NCBI RefSeq assembly: GCF_964031085.1
Contig: NZ_OZ035001.1
Span: 310,001 to 374,000 of the forward strand
Source: Spiroplasma endosymbiont of Asaphidion curtum
Lineage (GTDB): Bacteria; Bacillota_I; Bacilli_A; Mycoplasmatales; Nriv7
Length of the DNA stretch: 64,000 nucleotides
Direction of reading: 5' to 3'
This document shows, one piece after another, positions 20,254 through 42,281 of this stretch. Below the pieces are notes generated by a model. It did no database searches, was not told the DNA's origin, and saw nothing but the letters and a program-made list of their open reading frames with translations. How positions within the stretch are numbered: position 1 is the first letter of the stretch; the number at the start of each line of letters is the position of its first letter. A program made the position numbers and the translations under genes.

Positions 20254-20578
20254 ATACATACCATCCTTACAATATTTAGTTATATTAAACTAAGTTATAT
20301 TTAGCTTAGTTATCTAACTAAGTTAAATATTTATTTTGTTAAACATAAATGTTTAACAAAATTTGTTAGTAAACTTCGTTTACTAATTAACTTAGTTTAT
20401 TACTATCAAGGCACAAAAAAATACAAGGCATAACTAAAAATAATAAATATTAATTTAACCTTATATTTCTTGTAATAAATAAATGAGCTCATATTTATTT
20501 ATTAATTAACAGCAAATTTGTAAAAACCAAAATCTTATCATATGTATATGGTTTCTACAACATTATCAAAAGTATGTA
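20254..20578. other. plectrovirus intergenic region with stacked hairpins (prophage 2)
   Basis: No gene. AACTAAGTTA repeats in both directions (about 20290-20325); hairpin AAACAT/ATGTTT (20341-20354); perfect stem TTAGTAAAC/GTTTACTAA (20366-20386); stem centred on GAGCTC (20475-20504); stem GTAAAAACCA/TGGTTTCTAC (20520-20558) with loop and stem bases different from prophage 1; then ACAACATTATCAAAAGTATGTA to 20578. Structure is conserved while some stem sequences are not. The rest of the gap (20579-20646) belongs to rpoB. Confidence 0.6.
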
Positions 20579-20646
20579 TTGATTTAGCAGTATAATTAGT
20601 ATAAAATTATATAGTTTTAGTTATGAAAAACAAGGGGGATTTGTTA

Positions 20647-24357
<3,711 letters not shown>

Positions 24358-24374
24358 AGAGGAAGAAATGATAA

Positions 24375-28139
<3,765 letters not shown>

Positions 28140-28168
28140 AATTTAAATTATTAGATATTTTTTAAATA

Positions 28169-29251
28169 TGCTGAATTATACTTGTAAGTGCAAGTAAATA
28201 AAATTGCAAAAAATCTCATATAAAAATTTCATGATGCTAAGTTTATTTTAGAAAAAACAAAGCAAGGAGTTTTTATATGGGTTACAAACATCTTGGCATA
28301 TATGAAAGAATTTATATTGAGAATCAATTGAAGTTTAAAGTAAAAATTAGTGAAATAGCTAAAAATCTTAATCGAAGTATTAGTACTATTATTCGAGAAG
28401 TCAATAGAAATAAAGATAGTAATCATTATTTTTCATTAATTGCACAAAATAAAGCAGAAAACAGAAAACAATCACATGTTTATTTTCATAAGTTTAAAAA
28501 TAGAGAATTAGTAAAATATGTACAACAAAAATTACTATTAGGTTGATCGCCTGAACAAATTTATGGCAGAATTAAAAATTTTCATAAAGAATGAATTATT
28601 AGTTTTAAAACAATTTACAATTGAATTTATTCTGGATTACTTGAAAAAGTTACTAATAAAAATTTAAGAAGAAAAGGTAAGAAACGAAAATCTCAAGAAA
28701 ATCGCGGTAAATTTAATGGTAAATCAATTAAAGAACGAAATATTAATGTTAATAATCGTATAACTGTTGGTCATTGAGAAGGTGATACTGTAGTATCATC
28801 ACGAGGTAAAAGTAAATCATGTTTAATAACTTTAGTTGAAAGAACATCAAGATTTACTTTAGCAATGTTAGTTGAAAATAGAACTACTAAAGTTGTTAAC
28901 GAAAACATTAGCCATTATTTATCAATTCTTCCAAATAATCTTGTTAAGACTATAACATTTGATAGGGGTAAAGAATTTTCTAATTGACAACAACTTGAAA
29001 AAAATTTAAATGTGAAAATTTATTTTGCTAATGCGTATTCGCCTTGACAAAGAGGTACTAATGAAAATACTAATGGTTTAATTAGAGAAAAATTTCCTAA
29101 AAAATTTAATTTTTCAAATACTACTAAAAATGCAGTTCATAAATTTATATTGTCTTTAAACCAAAGACCAAGAAAAATACTAAATTATCTTTCACCAATC
29201 GAATATTTGGTTAGAAAAATAATTTAGTTGCACTTAACTTTACAATTTGGC
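28169..29251 (+). mobile_element. IS30-family element, full copy
   Basis: 1083 bp, TGCTGAATT at the left and CAATTTGGC at the right. The flanks (aata / gata) do not form a duplication. It joins the rpoC 3' flank directly to the middle of a transporter gene, which points to recombination between IS copies rather than simple insertion. Confidence 0.92.
28277..29227 (+). CDS. IS30-family transposase
   Basis: Intact 316 aa protein as described at 3062-4012, with all three catalytic acids. It shares the rpoBC strand and could be read from the rpoBC transcript. Confidence 0.95.
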
Positions 29252-29785
29252 GATATTTTAAATCGTGTTAGTGATATATTACTTATTAGTTCTCCTGAAT
29301 TGGAAACTATTTTTGGTTTAACAAATGCAACACCTGGACCTTTTGCAACAAAAATTACAGGATTTTTAGCAACAATAATAACTAAACCTAATCATAATAT
29401 TGGTGTTACTATTATTGTAGTTTTAGTAGCATATATCTTGATGACTATGCCAGCAGCATTCATTATGATTTGAGCTAATAATAAATCTTGAAAAAATATA
29501 AAAAATAAACTATTTCATAATATTTATAAAATAATGAAACCAGTAACGATTGCAATTTTAATTTGAGTAGTTATTGGTCTAATTAGTAATATTTTTTTAG
29601 ATAGTAATTTTTCATGGATTTATGAAAAGAGTGCTAAAACTATTCAAGTAATGCTTTATTTAGTAATCAGTTTTATTATTAGTTTTGTTTGTTTGTATCG
29701 TTTTAAAGTTAATTTATTTTTATTAATATCTTTTTTGGTGGTTTTGGTTTTTTATATTTTTATTTTATTGTCCAAAATTAGTTAA
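29252..29785 (+). pseudogene. chromate-transporter-family protein, N-terminus missing
   Basis: Open frame of about 177 codons entering from the IS30 end and stopping at TAA 29783. TNATPGPFATKITGFL matches the conserved TPGP motif of CHR (ChrA) ion transporters, and several hydrophobic segments follow (VTIIVVLVAYILM, VTIAILIWVVIGLI, VMLYLVISFIISFVCLY, LFLLISFLVVLVFYIF). The start and first membrane segment are absent, and no matching piece lies on the other side of the IS30 copy. Substrate not certain; CHR members are assigned by homology. Confidence 0.65.
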
Positions 29786-29931
29786 TAAATAATCATGATT
29801 TAACTTTTAATATTGCAAAAGAGTATTATCAGTTTAGTGTTGACATTAATTGTTGCAGTCTTTATGTGTTGGTAATTTGTTAGTAATTTGTTATATAATT
29901 TAACATATTGGGTATAAAAGGAGGAACAAGG

Positions 29932-30081
29932 ATGCGCGAAGATATCACATTACGTTGTGAAATTTGTAAAGAAGAAAATTATATTGATAAGAAAAATAAA
30001 AGGTTGCATCCCGAACGAGTAGAATTTAATAAATATTGTTCGCGTTGTAACGCAAAAACAATGCATAAAGAAAAGAAATAA
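29932..30081 (+). CDS. rpmG: 50S ribosomal protein L33
   Basis: 49 aa with a zinc ribbon: Cys9-x2-Cys12 and Cys36-x2-Cys39, then [10 protein letters not shown]. Strong RBS GGAGG at 29921-29925. A TATAAT box lies at 29894-29899 and a consensus TTGACA at 29840-29845, but the spacing between the two is too long for one promoter. The stop codon is part of the terminator hairpin. Confidence 0.95.
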   Translation: MREDITLRCEICKEENYIDKKNKRLHPERVEFNKYCSRCNAKTMHKEKK

Positions 30082-30097
30082 TCCTTTTCTTTTTTTA
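30067..30097 (+). terminator. terminator of rpmG
   Basis: Stem AAAGAAAAG / CTTTTCTTT, 8-base loop, then a T run. The next IS30 copy begins 4 bases further on. Confidence 0.8.
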
Positions 30098-30100
30098 TAT

Positions 30101-31183
30101 GCCAAATTGTAAAGTTAAGTGCAACTAAATTATTTTTCTAACCAAATATTCGATTGGTGAAAGATAATTTAGTATTTTTCTTGGTCTTTGGTTTAAAGAC
30201 AATATAAATTTATGAACTGCATTTTTAGTAGTATTTGAAAAATTAAATTTTTTAGGAAATTTTTCTCTAATTAAACCATTAGTATTTTCATTAGTACCTC
30301 TTTGTCAAGGCGAATACGCATTAGCAAAATAAATTTTCACATTTAAATTTTTTTCAAGTTGTTGTCAATTAGAAAATTCTTTACCCCTATCAAATGTTAT
30401 AGTCTTAACAAGATTATTTGGAAGAATTGATAAATAATGGCTAATGTTTTCGTTAACAACTTTAGTAGTTCTATTTTCAACTAACATTGCTAAAGTAAAT
30501 CTTGATGTTCTTTCAACTAAAGTTATTAAACATGATTTACTTTTACCTCGTGATGATACTACAGTATCACCTTCTCAATGACCAACAGTTATACGATTAT
30601 TAACATTAATATTTCGTTCTTTAATTGATTTACCATTAAATTTACCGCGATTTTCTTGAGATTTTCGTTTCTTACCTTTTCTTCTTAAATTTTTATTAGT
30701 AACTTTTTCAAGTAATCCAGAATAAATTCAATTGTAAATTGTTTTAAAACTAATAATTCATTCTTTATGAAAATTTTTAATTCTGCCATAAATTTGTTCA
30801 GGCGATCAACCTAATAGTAATTTTTGTTGTACATATTTTACTAATTCTCTATTTTTAAACTTATGAAAATAAACATGTGATTGTTTTCTGTTTTCTGCTT
30901 TATTTTGTGCAATTAATGAAAAATAATGATTACTATCTTTATTTCTATTGACTTCTCGAATAATAGTACTAATACTTCGATTAAGATTTTTAGCTATTTC
31001 ACTAATTTTTACTTTAAACTTCAATTGATTCTCAATATAAATTCTTTCATATATGCCAAGATGTTTGTAACCCATATAAAAACTCCTTGCTTTGTTTTTT
31101 CTAAAATAAACTTAGCATCATGAAATTTTTATATGAGATTTTTTGCAATTTTATTTACTTGCACTTACAAGTATAATTCAGCA
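30101..31183 (-). mobile_element. IS30-family element, full copy with target duplication
   Basis: 1083 bp between the rpmG terminator and the pepP remnant. The only full copy here with matching flanks: TAT at 30098-30100 and TAT at 31184-31186, so it looks like a direct, undisturbed insertion. Confidence 0.92.
30125..31075 (-). CDS. IS30-family transposase
   Basis: Intact 316 aa protein, same as at 3062-4012, reading toward rpmG. Confidence 0.95.
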
Positions 31184-31478
31184 TATTAATTTATTAATAC
31201 GAAAGGATAAATTTTATGCAAAATAAAATTGTTAAAAAACTATTAAAAGAACAAAAGGTTGATGCTTTATTAATTACATCTGATTATAATCGTTTGTGAT
31301 ATACAACATTTTCTTCAACAGCAGGATATTTATTAGTTACTAAAGAAAAGTCGTTTTTAATTTTAGATGGACGATATTATTGAAGATGGAAAAGTGCAAG
31401 CAAAAAATATTGATGACATTATTTTAATGGAAAATATTTATGAACAATTAAATGAATTAATTAAGAAACATAACATTA

Positions 31479-31639
31479 GACTTCTTGCATTACTTATTTA
31501 TTAAACAAAATTCCTATAAAATATATTTAAAATAGAAATTATAAGGAATTTAAGATTATGAAATTTGATAAATTTAATTTTATTAATGATAAAGAATTAT
31601 TACGATTAACTGGAATAAAGCAAAGTACTTTTAATAAAA
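31479..31639 (+). mobile_element. IS5-A left end, fragment
   Basis: Entered pepP at TA (31477-31478). 161 bp with the transposase start, broken by an inverted IS5-A end at TA 31640-31641. It forms the outer layer of a nested cluster together with 31642-32913. Confidence 0.88.
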
Positions 31640-31641
31640 TA

Positions 31642-31686
31642 GACTTCTTGCATTACTTATTAAAATAATTACAAATTATTTGTAAA
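31642..31686 (-). mobile_element. inverted IS5-A right end, 45 bp
   Basis: Begins GACTTCTTGCATTACTTATTA and then follows the IS5-A right end in reverse until an IS30 copy cuts it. It is the rest of a second IS5-A copy that had inserted into the first one. Confidence 0.85.
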
Positions 31687-32769
31687 TGCTGAATTATACT
31701 TGTAAGTGCAAGTAAATAAAATTGCAAAAAATCTCATATAAAAATTTCATGATGCTAAGTTTATTTTAGAAAAAACAAAGCAAGGAGTTTTTATATGGGT
31801 TACAAACATCTTGGCATATATGAAAGAATTTATATTGAGAATCAATTGAAGTTTAAAGTAAAAATTAGTGAAATAGCTAAAAATCTTAATCGAAGTATTA
31901 GTACTATTATTCGAGAAGTCAATAGAAATAAAGATAGTAATCATTATTTTTCATTAATTGCACAAAATAAAGCAGAAAACAGAAAACAATCACATGTTTA
32001 TTTTCATAAGTTTAAAAATAGAGAATTAGTAAAATATGTACAACAAAAATTACTATTAGGTTGATCGCCTGAACAAATTTATGGCAGAATTAAAAATTTT
32101 CATAAAGAATGAATTATTAGTTTTAAAACAATTTACAATTGAATTTATTCTGGATTACTTGAAAAAGTTACTAATAAAAATTTAAGAAGAAAAGGTAAGA
32201 AACGAAAATCTCAAGAAAATCGCGGTAAATTTAATGGTAAATCAATTAAAGAACGAAATATTAATGTTAATAATCGTATAACTGTTGGTCATTGAGAAGG
32301 TGATACTGTAGTATCATCACGAGGTAAAAGTAAATCATGTTTAATAACTTTAGTTGAAAGAACATCAAGATTTACTTTAGCAATGTTAGTTGAAAATAGA
32401 ACTACTAAAGTTGTTAACGAAAACATTAGCCATTATTTATCAATTCTTCCAAATAATCTTGTTAAGACTATAACATTTGATAGGGGTAAAGAATTTTCTA
32501 ATTGACAACAACTTGAAAAAAATTTAAATGTGAAAATTTATTTTGCTAATGCGTATTCGCCTTGACAAAGAGGTACTAATGAAAATACTAATGGTTTAAT
32601 TAGAGAAAAATTTCCTAAAAAATTTAATTTTTCAAATACTACTAAAAATGCAGTTCATAAATTTATATTGTCTTTAAACCAAAGACCAAGAAAAATACTA
32701 AATTATCTTTCACCAATCGAATATTTGGTTAGAAAAATAATTTAGTTGCACTTAACTTTACAATTTGGC
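31687..32769 (+). mobile_element. IS30-family element, full copy inside IS5-A remnants
   Basis: 1083 bp, standard ends. Left flank is a reversed IS5-A end, right flank the normal IS5-A right end. Flanks (taaa / taat) do not match. Confidence 0.92.
31795..32745 (+). CDS. IS30-family transposase
   Basis: Intact 316 aa protein, same as at 3062-4012. It lies within the pepP pseudogene. Confidence 0.95.
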
Positions 32770-32913
32770 TAATAAAATAATTTTTTGTTGTGTCAAAATT
32801 TACACATTTAATAAAATCCATAAGTATTAAGCTAATAAAAGTTAGAAATTACTATATAGTATTTTTTATTTACAAATAATTTGTAATTATTTTAATAAGT
32901 AATGCAAGAAGTC
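32770..32913 (+). mobile_element. IS5-A right end, fragment
   Basis: The last 144 bp of IS5-A, ending AAGTAATGCAAGAAGTC, followed by TA (32914-32915) and the pepP reading frame. Confidence 0.9.
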
Positions 32914-33761
32914 TATTATAACATTAGGATTTGAAAGTGAATATACTTCATATGCTTTATTTACAACTTGAAGTGAAAAATTAGCAGTTTCATTAAAAGC
33001 TGTATTAGTAAATAAAATGCGCATGATTAAAACTAAAGATGAAATTAAAAAATTAAAACAAGCTGCTAAGATTGGCGATAAAACATTTAAAGCAATTATT
33101 AAAAAAGTAAAACCTAATATGACTGAAAAGCGATTAGAAAGAATTATTATTGATAATTTCCTTAAATTTGGTGGTGAAAAGCCGAGTTTTGATTGCATTG
33201 TAGCATCAGGCGTTCCTTCGTCGTTACCCCATGGTAGAGCTACTAATAAAGTAATTAATAATAATGAAATTGTTACTTGTGATTTTGGTGTTATTTATCA
33301 AGGATTGTGTTCTGATATGACAAGAACTTTTGTTATTGGTAATAAACTAGATAAAAAATTGGAAGATATTTATAAGATTGTTTTAGAAGCTCAAGATTTA
33401 GGAATTAAGGCGATTGCTCCTGGAATATCATCAGGTACGATTGACAAAATATGTCGTGAATATATTACTAAAAAAGGTTATGGCAAATATTTTACTCATA
33501 GTACTGGTCATGGTTTAGGAATTGAAGTTCATGAATATCCATATATAACCAATAATTCGGATATTACTTTAGAAGTAGGAATGGTAATTACTGTTGAACC
33601 AGGAATTTATATTCCTCAATTAGGTGGTTAGAATTGAAGATGATATTTTAGTAACTAAGAAAGGTTATGAAATATTAACTAAGTCTTCAAGAGATTTAAT
33701 ATTTGTAAAATAATTTATGTTAAAAAAATGATAAAATAAACTTAATAGGAGGTAGGTAATA

Positions 33762-34715
33762 TTGAATAATAGAAGGAAAATAGTTTTAGTTGGTTGTGGA
33801 GCAGTAGGGTCATCATTCTTGTATTCTTGCATTAATACCGGTTTAGCATCAGAATATGTTTTAATTGATGCTTTTCAAGATGTTGCTCACGGTAATAGAT
33901 TAGACTTTGAGGATACTTTAGCATGACAAGAAAGATCCTTTCATAAAGTAACAAACGGTTCGTATCTTGATTGTAAAGATGCTGATATTATTGTTGTTAC
34001 CGCAGGTCGTCCGCAAAAACCTGATGAAACAAGACTAGATTTAGTAGTCGATAATGCTAAAATAATTAGTAATATTATGAAAGAAATTAAAAATTCTGGA
34101 TTTGGCGGTATTGTAATTATTGCTTCTAATCCTGTTGATGTATTAACATTCGTTGCCCAAAAAGTTAGTGGTTTTGCTACAAATCGTATTTTTGGATCAG
34201 GAACAATTCTTGATTCTTCACGATTAATGTTTGCTTTAGGAGAACATTTTAAAATTTCACCAACATCGGTGACAGCATATATTGCTGGTGAACATGGTGA
34301 TTCATCCGTTGCATTATATTCCAAAGCAATTGTTGGTGCTGAAAATTTAATGACTTTAAAGAAAAAACAGTTGATTAATGATGAAACATTAAAATCAATT
34401 CATAAATTAGTTATTCAAAAAGCTTATGAAATAATTAAATTAAAAAAAGCTACTCATTATGGAATTGGTGTTTGTTTAGCAAGAATTGTTAAAGCAGTTT
34501 TAAATGATGAACAAGTGATTTTACCTGTTGGTGCTTATTTAAACGGTGAATATCACCAAAAAAATATTTATACAGGTATTCCTGCAGTCATAGGAAGTAA
34601 TGGGATTGAAAGAGTAGTACAATTGGATATTAGTGAACAAGAACAAGACCAATTTAATAGTTCTTGTGATGCTTTAAGAAAAGTTATTACTGTCGCTATT
34701 GAAGCTATTAATTAG
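33762..34715 (+). CDS. ldh: L-lactate dehydrogenase
   Basis: 317 aa, reduces pyruvate to lactate with NADH, the main NAD-recycling step of fermentative mollicutes. GxGxxG at residues 11-16 (GCGAVG), substrate loop AGRPQKPDETRLDLV with the lactate-type Gln next to Pro, NPVD, and the catalytic His178 in AGEHGDSS. The start is TTG 33762: it lies 9 bases after AGGAGG (33747-33752), and no ATG is available before the nucleotide-binding motif. The next gene follows after 28 bases and is probably co-transcribed. Confidence 0.95.
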
Positions 34716-34743
34716 TAAGGAAGATATATTTTTAAGGAGTATA

Positions 34744-35004
34744 ATGGTAATGCCTAAAAACTTAGAAAATGTTGTAGAAATCTTTGATGGTAATGCTGAT
34801 TTAGTTGCATCAGCATTAAGCGAAGGAAAAACAATTATTATGGCTGTTAATAAAGGACCATTAGCAAATAAATCAATTGAAACTGGTTATTCAGAATTTT
34901 TTGATGCGCAAGTAGAATTTAAAGAAGATAAAGAAAATGCTGGTACTTGTGCTTGTGGTGAACCAGCTGATTGTTTAGTTTATATGTGAAGAGAGAATAA
35001 ATAG
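34744..35004 (+). CDS. unrecognised 86 aa protein with Cys cluster
   Basis: ATG 34744 with AAGGAG 7 bases upstream. A soluble N-terminal part (NLENVVEIFDGNADLVASAL, SEGKTIIMAVNKGPLA) is followed by a C-terminal TCACGEPADC, three close Cys that could bind metal, and YMW with Trp from TGA. The stop TAG (35002-35004) borders an IS5-A end fragment, so the last residues may have been changed by the insertion. I do not recognise the family; its place in the ldh operon suggests a metabolic or redox task at most. Confidence 0.65.
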
Positions 35005-35038
35005 AATTTTGTTTAATAAATAAGTAATGCAAGAAGTC
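35004..35038 (-). mobile_element. solo IS5-A end, 35 bp
   Basis: Matches the last 35 bases of a reversed IS5-A left end (GAATTTTGTTTAATAAATAA and then AAGTC) with TA after it. The rest of the element is gone. The interval 35039-35293 shows no gene. Confidence 0.8.
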
Positions 35039-35293
35039 TATAGAATAGATTTATTATTAACTTATTCAAAAATGTCAATGAAAACTGTTGTTTTTTAAAA
35101 TTAGAATATAAAGTTGATGGTTTTATTTTTTAAAAATATTTAATTTATATCGTTAAATAATTAAAATTTGTGGTAATATATACTTATGTTTTTGAAACAC
35201 TCCGAGGATATATATTGAATTTAATTGATTAAATTGATTAAATATTGGTTTAAAAGATAATTAAAATTATTTTAAAAAAAGTTTAAATTTATG

Positions 35294-35322
35294 TTGACAT
35301 TTATTTCCAAATTCAGTATTAT
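35294..35322 (+). promoter_or_regulatory. rRNA operon promoter
   Basis: TTGACA (35294-35299), exactly 17 bases, TATTAT (35317-35322). It lies about 150 bases before mature 16S. Confidence 0.8.
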
Positions 35323-35379
35323 CTTAAATGTACTAGTAATTAAGTCGTTAAACTTCTTACTATTACAAAATGATCTTTG

Positions 35380-35395
35380 AAAACTAAACAGAACA
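35380..35395 (+). other. 16S processing stem, 5' arm
   Basis: AAAACTAAACAGAACA is perfectly complementary over 16 bases to 37071-37086 behind 16S. Such stems around rRNA are RNase III targets; rnc itself is in this window. Confidence 0.75.
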
Positions 35396-35473
35396 ATCTG
35401 TCAATCTGATGAGTTATGAAACAAACAATAAAAATTGAAAACATTACTATAAAATGTTTTTTTATTTTCACTT

Positions 35474-37009
<1,536 letters not shown>

Positions 37010-37070
37010 TATGGAGTTTATATTTATAAACTAATTACATTAGATTTTAACAAACAACTTTGGTTGAGGA

Positions 37071-37107
37071 TGTTCTGTTTAGTTTTGAGAGATTATTTAT
37101 CTCTCAA
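37071..37107 (+). other. 16S-23S spacer: 3' processing arm and hairpin
   Basis: 37071-37086 pairs with 35380-35395. Directly after it, TTTTGAGAGAT / ATCTCTCAAA forms a local hairpin. The spacer has no tRNA gene. Confidence 0.7.
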
Positions 37108-37218
37108 ACGCAATATGAGAAATTACACTGTAATTTCTATGAGCATTGTTCTTTGAAAACTGGATATAAACATTTATTTTTATAATTGCAATAGGTTTTT
37201 CTTTTGACAAAGAAAAAT

Positions 37219-40172
<2,954 letters not shown>

Positions 40173-40246
40173 TTTTAAAAGTAATTCCTATTGTTGAAAG
40201 TCTAAAATAATGTTTATGTCTAGTTTTGAGAGAGCAATCTCTCAAT

Positions 40247-40366
<120 letters not shown>

Positions 40367-40387
40367 ATTTTTTAAGTTATTAATTCA

Positions 40388-40453
40388 TTTTTTTATTAAA
40401 AATATAATACAACAATTATTATTAACTATTGTATTATATTTTTAATAAAAAAA
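40388..40453 (+). terminator. terminator of the rRNA operon
   Basis: A perfect 25 bp inverted repeat (TTTTTTTATTAAAAATATAA...), loop of 16 bases, behind 5S. With T and A runs on both ends it can work in both directions. Confidence 0.85.
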
Positions 40454-40475
40454 TGTTAATAAGGTGTTGATATTA

Positions 40476-40914
40476 ATGAGTCGGAAAGTATCTAATACAT
40501 TAATAGTCATTATTATTGGTTTTGTTATGTTTTCAGTTACTTTGGGACTTTTATTAAGTTATGTTAATTTTAATCCCATGACTTATAACATTAAAACTGA
40601 TAATGTTAGTTGTAATATTAAAGGATTAGAAATTTCTGAACAAATTGTTAATGATTCAATTCGTAAAGAAAATTCTTTATTAAATCCTGATGTTTTTCAA
40701 GAATTGAAAATTGCTCAACAAGAACGAGGCACAAAGGGTGAAACTAATTTTGTGATTCATAATTTAACAAAGTATGATGTTAAATTTTTAAGAAATTGTG
40801 AAGCAGTGCTTTTTTAAAAAGCTTCTTTAAAAAGTAGTGAAGAGTTTAATAAAGTTAATAAAAGTTTAACTAATTTTAAAAGTTTTGATGCATTACAAAA
40901 TAATTTTAATAATA
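40476..40914 (+). pseudogene. membrane-anchored protein of unknown function, disrupted
   Basis: ATG 40476 after AAGGTG. N-terminal anchor (TLIVIIIGFVMFSVTLGLLL), then a soluble extracellular-type region with KTDNVSCNIKGLEISEQ. An in-frame TAA at 40815-40817 interrupts after CEAVLF; the same frame resumes with KASLKSSEEF until a MITE enters at 40915, where NNRLGT-stop is read. The nonsense change and the insertion make it a likely pseudogene. Family not recognised. Confidence 0.6.
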
Positions 40915-41050
40915 GACTTGGTACATAACCCTCAATTTTATCTACTATTTTGATAATATTATTTTCTAGATGAAGCACAAATATTAGATAAAGATGAAAG
41001 TGAATTTTATAGTTTGGTAGGTGCAAAATGTTATAGTTATGTACCAAGTC
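40915..41050 (+). mobile_element. IS5-B-derived MITE, 136 bp, copy 1
   Basis: Perfect 15 bp inverted ends GACTTGGTACATAAC / GTTATGTACCAAGTC with TA on both sides (40913-40914, 41051-41052). It keeps the IS5-B left end and the first transposase codons (DKDESEFYSLVGAKC) and then jumps to the right end. Confidence 0.9.
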
Positions 41051-41052
41051 TA

Positions 41053-41198
41053 TTGTTTAAAAATTTCAATATTATTAATATTATTATCAGGTGGATATTG
41101 AAAAAAATCCGGATTATTTTTATAAATGTTAATATAATAATTTCATAACATTTTATTAAGTAAAGAAGAAAAGTACATATCAATTACATTAATAAATT
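41053..41198 (-). pseudogene. 3' end of an unknown gene on the minus strand
   Basis: About 48 codons are open on the minus strand from the IS30 border at 41199 to a TAG at 41050-41052, with FINVIDMYFSSLLNK and NNPDFFQYPP. The composition looks coding. It has no link to the gene on the other side of the MITE. Probably a fragment left by rearrangement; family not recognised. Confidence 0.35.
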
Positions 41199-42281
41199 TG
41201 CTGAATTATACTTGTAAGTGCAAGTAAATAAAATTGCAAAAAATCTCATATAAAAATTTCATGATGCTAAGTTTATTTTAGAAAAAACAAAGCAAGGAGT
41301 TTTTATATGGGTTACAAACATCTTGGCATATATGAAAGAATTTATATTGAGAATCAATTGAAGTTTAAAGTAAAAATTAGTGAAATAGCTAAAAATCTTA
41401 ATCGAAGTATTAGTACTATTATTCGAGAAGTCAATAGAAATAAAGATAGTAATCATTATTTTTCATTAATTGCACAAAATAAAGCAGAAAACAGAAAACA
41501 ATCACATGTTTATTTTCATAAGTTTAAAAATAGAGAATTAGTAAAATATGTACAACAAAAATTACTATTAGGTTGATCGCCTGAACAAATTTATGGCAGA
41601 ATTAAAAATTTTCATAAAGAATGAATTATTAGTTTTAAAACAATTTACAATTGAATTTATTCTGGATTACTTGAAAAAGTTACTAATAAAAATTTAAGAA
41701 GAAAAGGTAAGAAACGAAAATCTCAAGAAAATCGCGGTAAATTTAATGGTAAATCAATTAAAGAACGAAATATTAATGTTAATAATCGTATAACTGTTGG
41801 TCATTGAGAAGGTGATACTGTAGTATCATCACGAGGTAAAAGTAAATCATGTTTAATAACTTTAGTTGAAAGAACATCAAGATTTACTTTAGCAATGTTA
41901 GTTGAAAATAGAACTACTAAAGTTGTTAACGAAAACATTAGCCATTATTTATCAATTCTTCCAAATAATCTTGTTAAGACTATAACATTTGATAGGGGTA
42001 AAGAATTTTCTAATTGACAACAACTTGAAAAAAATTTAAATGTGAAAATTTATTTTGCTAATGCGTATTCGCCTTGACAAAGAGGTACTAATGAAAATAC
42101 TAATGGTTTAATTAGAGAAAAATTTCCTAAAAAATTTAATTTTTCAAATACTACTAAAAATGCAGTTCATAAATTTATATTGTCTTTAAACCAAAGACCA
42201 AGAAAAATACTAAATTATCTTTCACCAATCGAATATTTGGTTAGAAAAATAATTTAGTTGCACTTAACTTTACAATTTGGC
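41199..42281 (+). mobile_element. IS30-family element, full copy
   Basis: 1083 bp; left flank is the unknown minus-strand fragment, right flank an IS5-B element that it cuts. Flanks (aatt / aata) do not match. Confidence 0.92.
41307..42257 (+). CDS. IS30-family transposase
   Basis: Intact 316 aa protein as described at 3062-4012. Confidence 0.95.

Larger units (their letters stand above)
13104..20578 (-). mobile_element. plectrovirus prophage 2, nearly complete
   Basis: About 7.5 kb, close to the size of known SpV1-type genomes. Thirteen genes all read on the minus strand, from 20253 to 13104: conserved protein, 64 aa protein, small membrane proteins, coat, Zot ATPase, membrane proteins, attachment protein, lipoprotein, DDE integrase. 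The intergenic region 20254-20578 has the same hairpins as prophage 1. It lies between the propeller gene and rpoB; the right edge is the conserved GTATGTA at 20578, only 68 bases before the rpoB start. The left edge cannot be fixed exactly and lies between 13067 and 13104. Confidence 0.87.
31216..33713 (+). pseudogene. pepP: Xaa-Pro aminopeptidase, broken
   Basis: M24-family metallopeptidase that removes N-terminal residues next to Pro. ATG 31216 has GAAAGGA upstream. The N-terminal creatinase-like domain (LLITSDYNRLWYTTFSSTAGYLL) is followed by a frame change near 31381 after DGRYY. An IS nest sits at 31479-32913, and the catalytic domain resumes after it: GVPSSLPHGRATNK, VTCDFGVIYQGLCSDMTRTF (metal Asp pair), HSTGHGLGIEVHEYP (metal His), and TVEPGIYIPQLGG. 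Near 33626 two bases are missing, before VRIEDDILVT. Two frameshifts plus an insertion make it non-functional. Confidence 0.85.
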
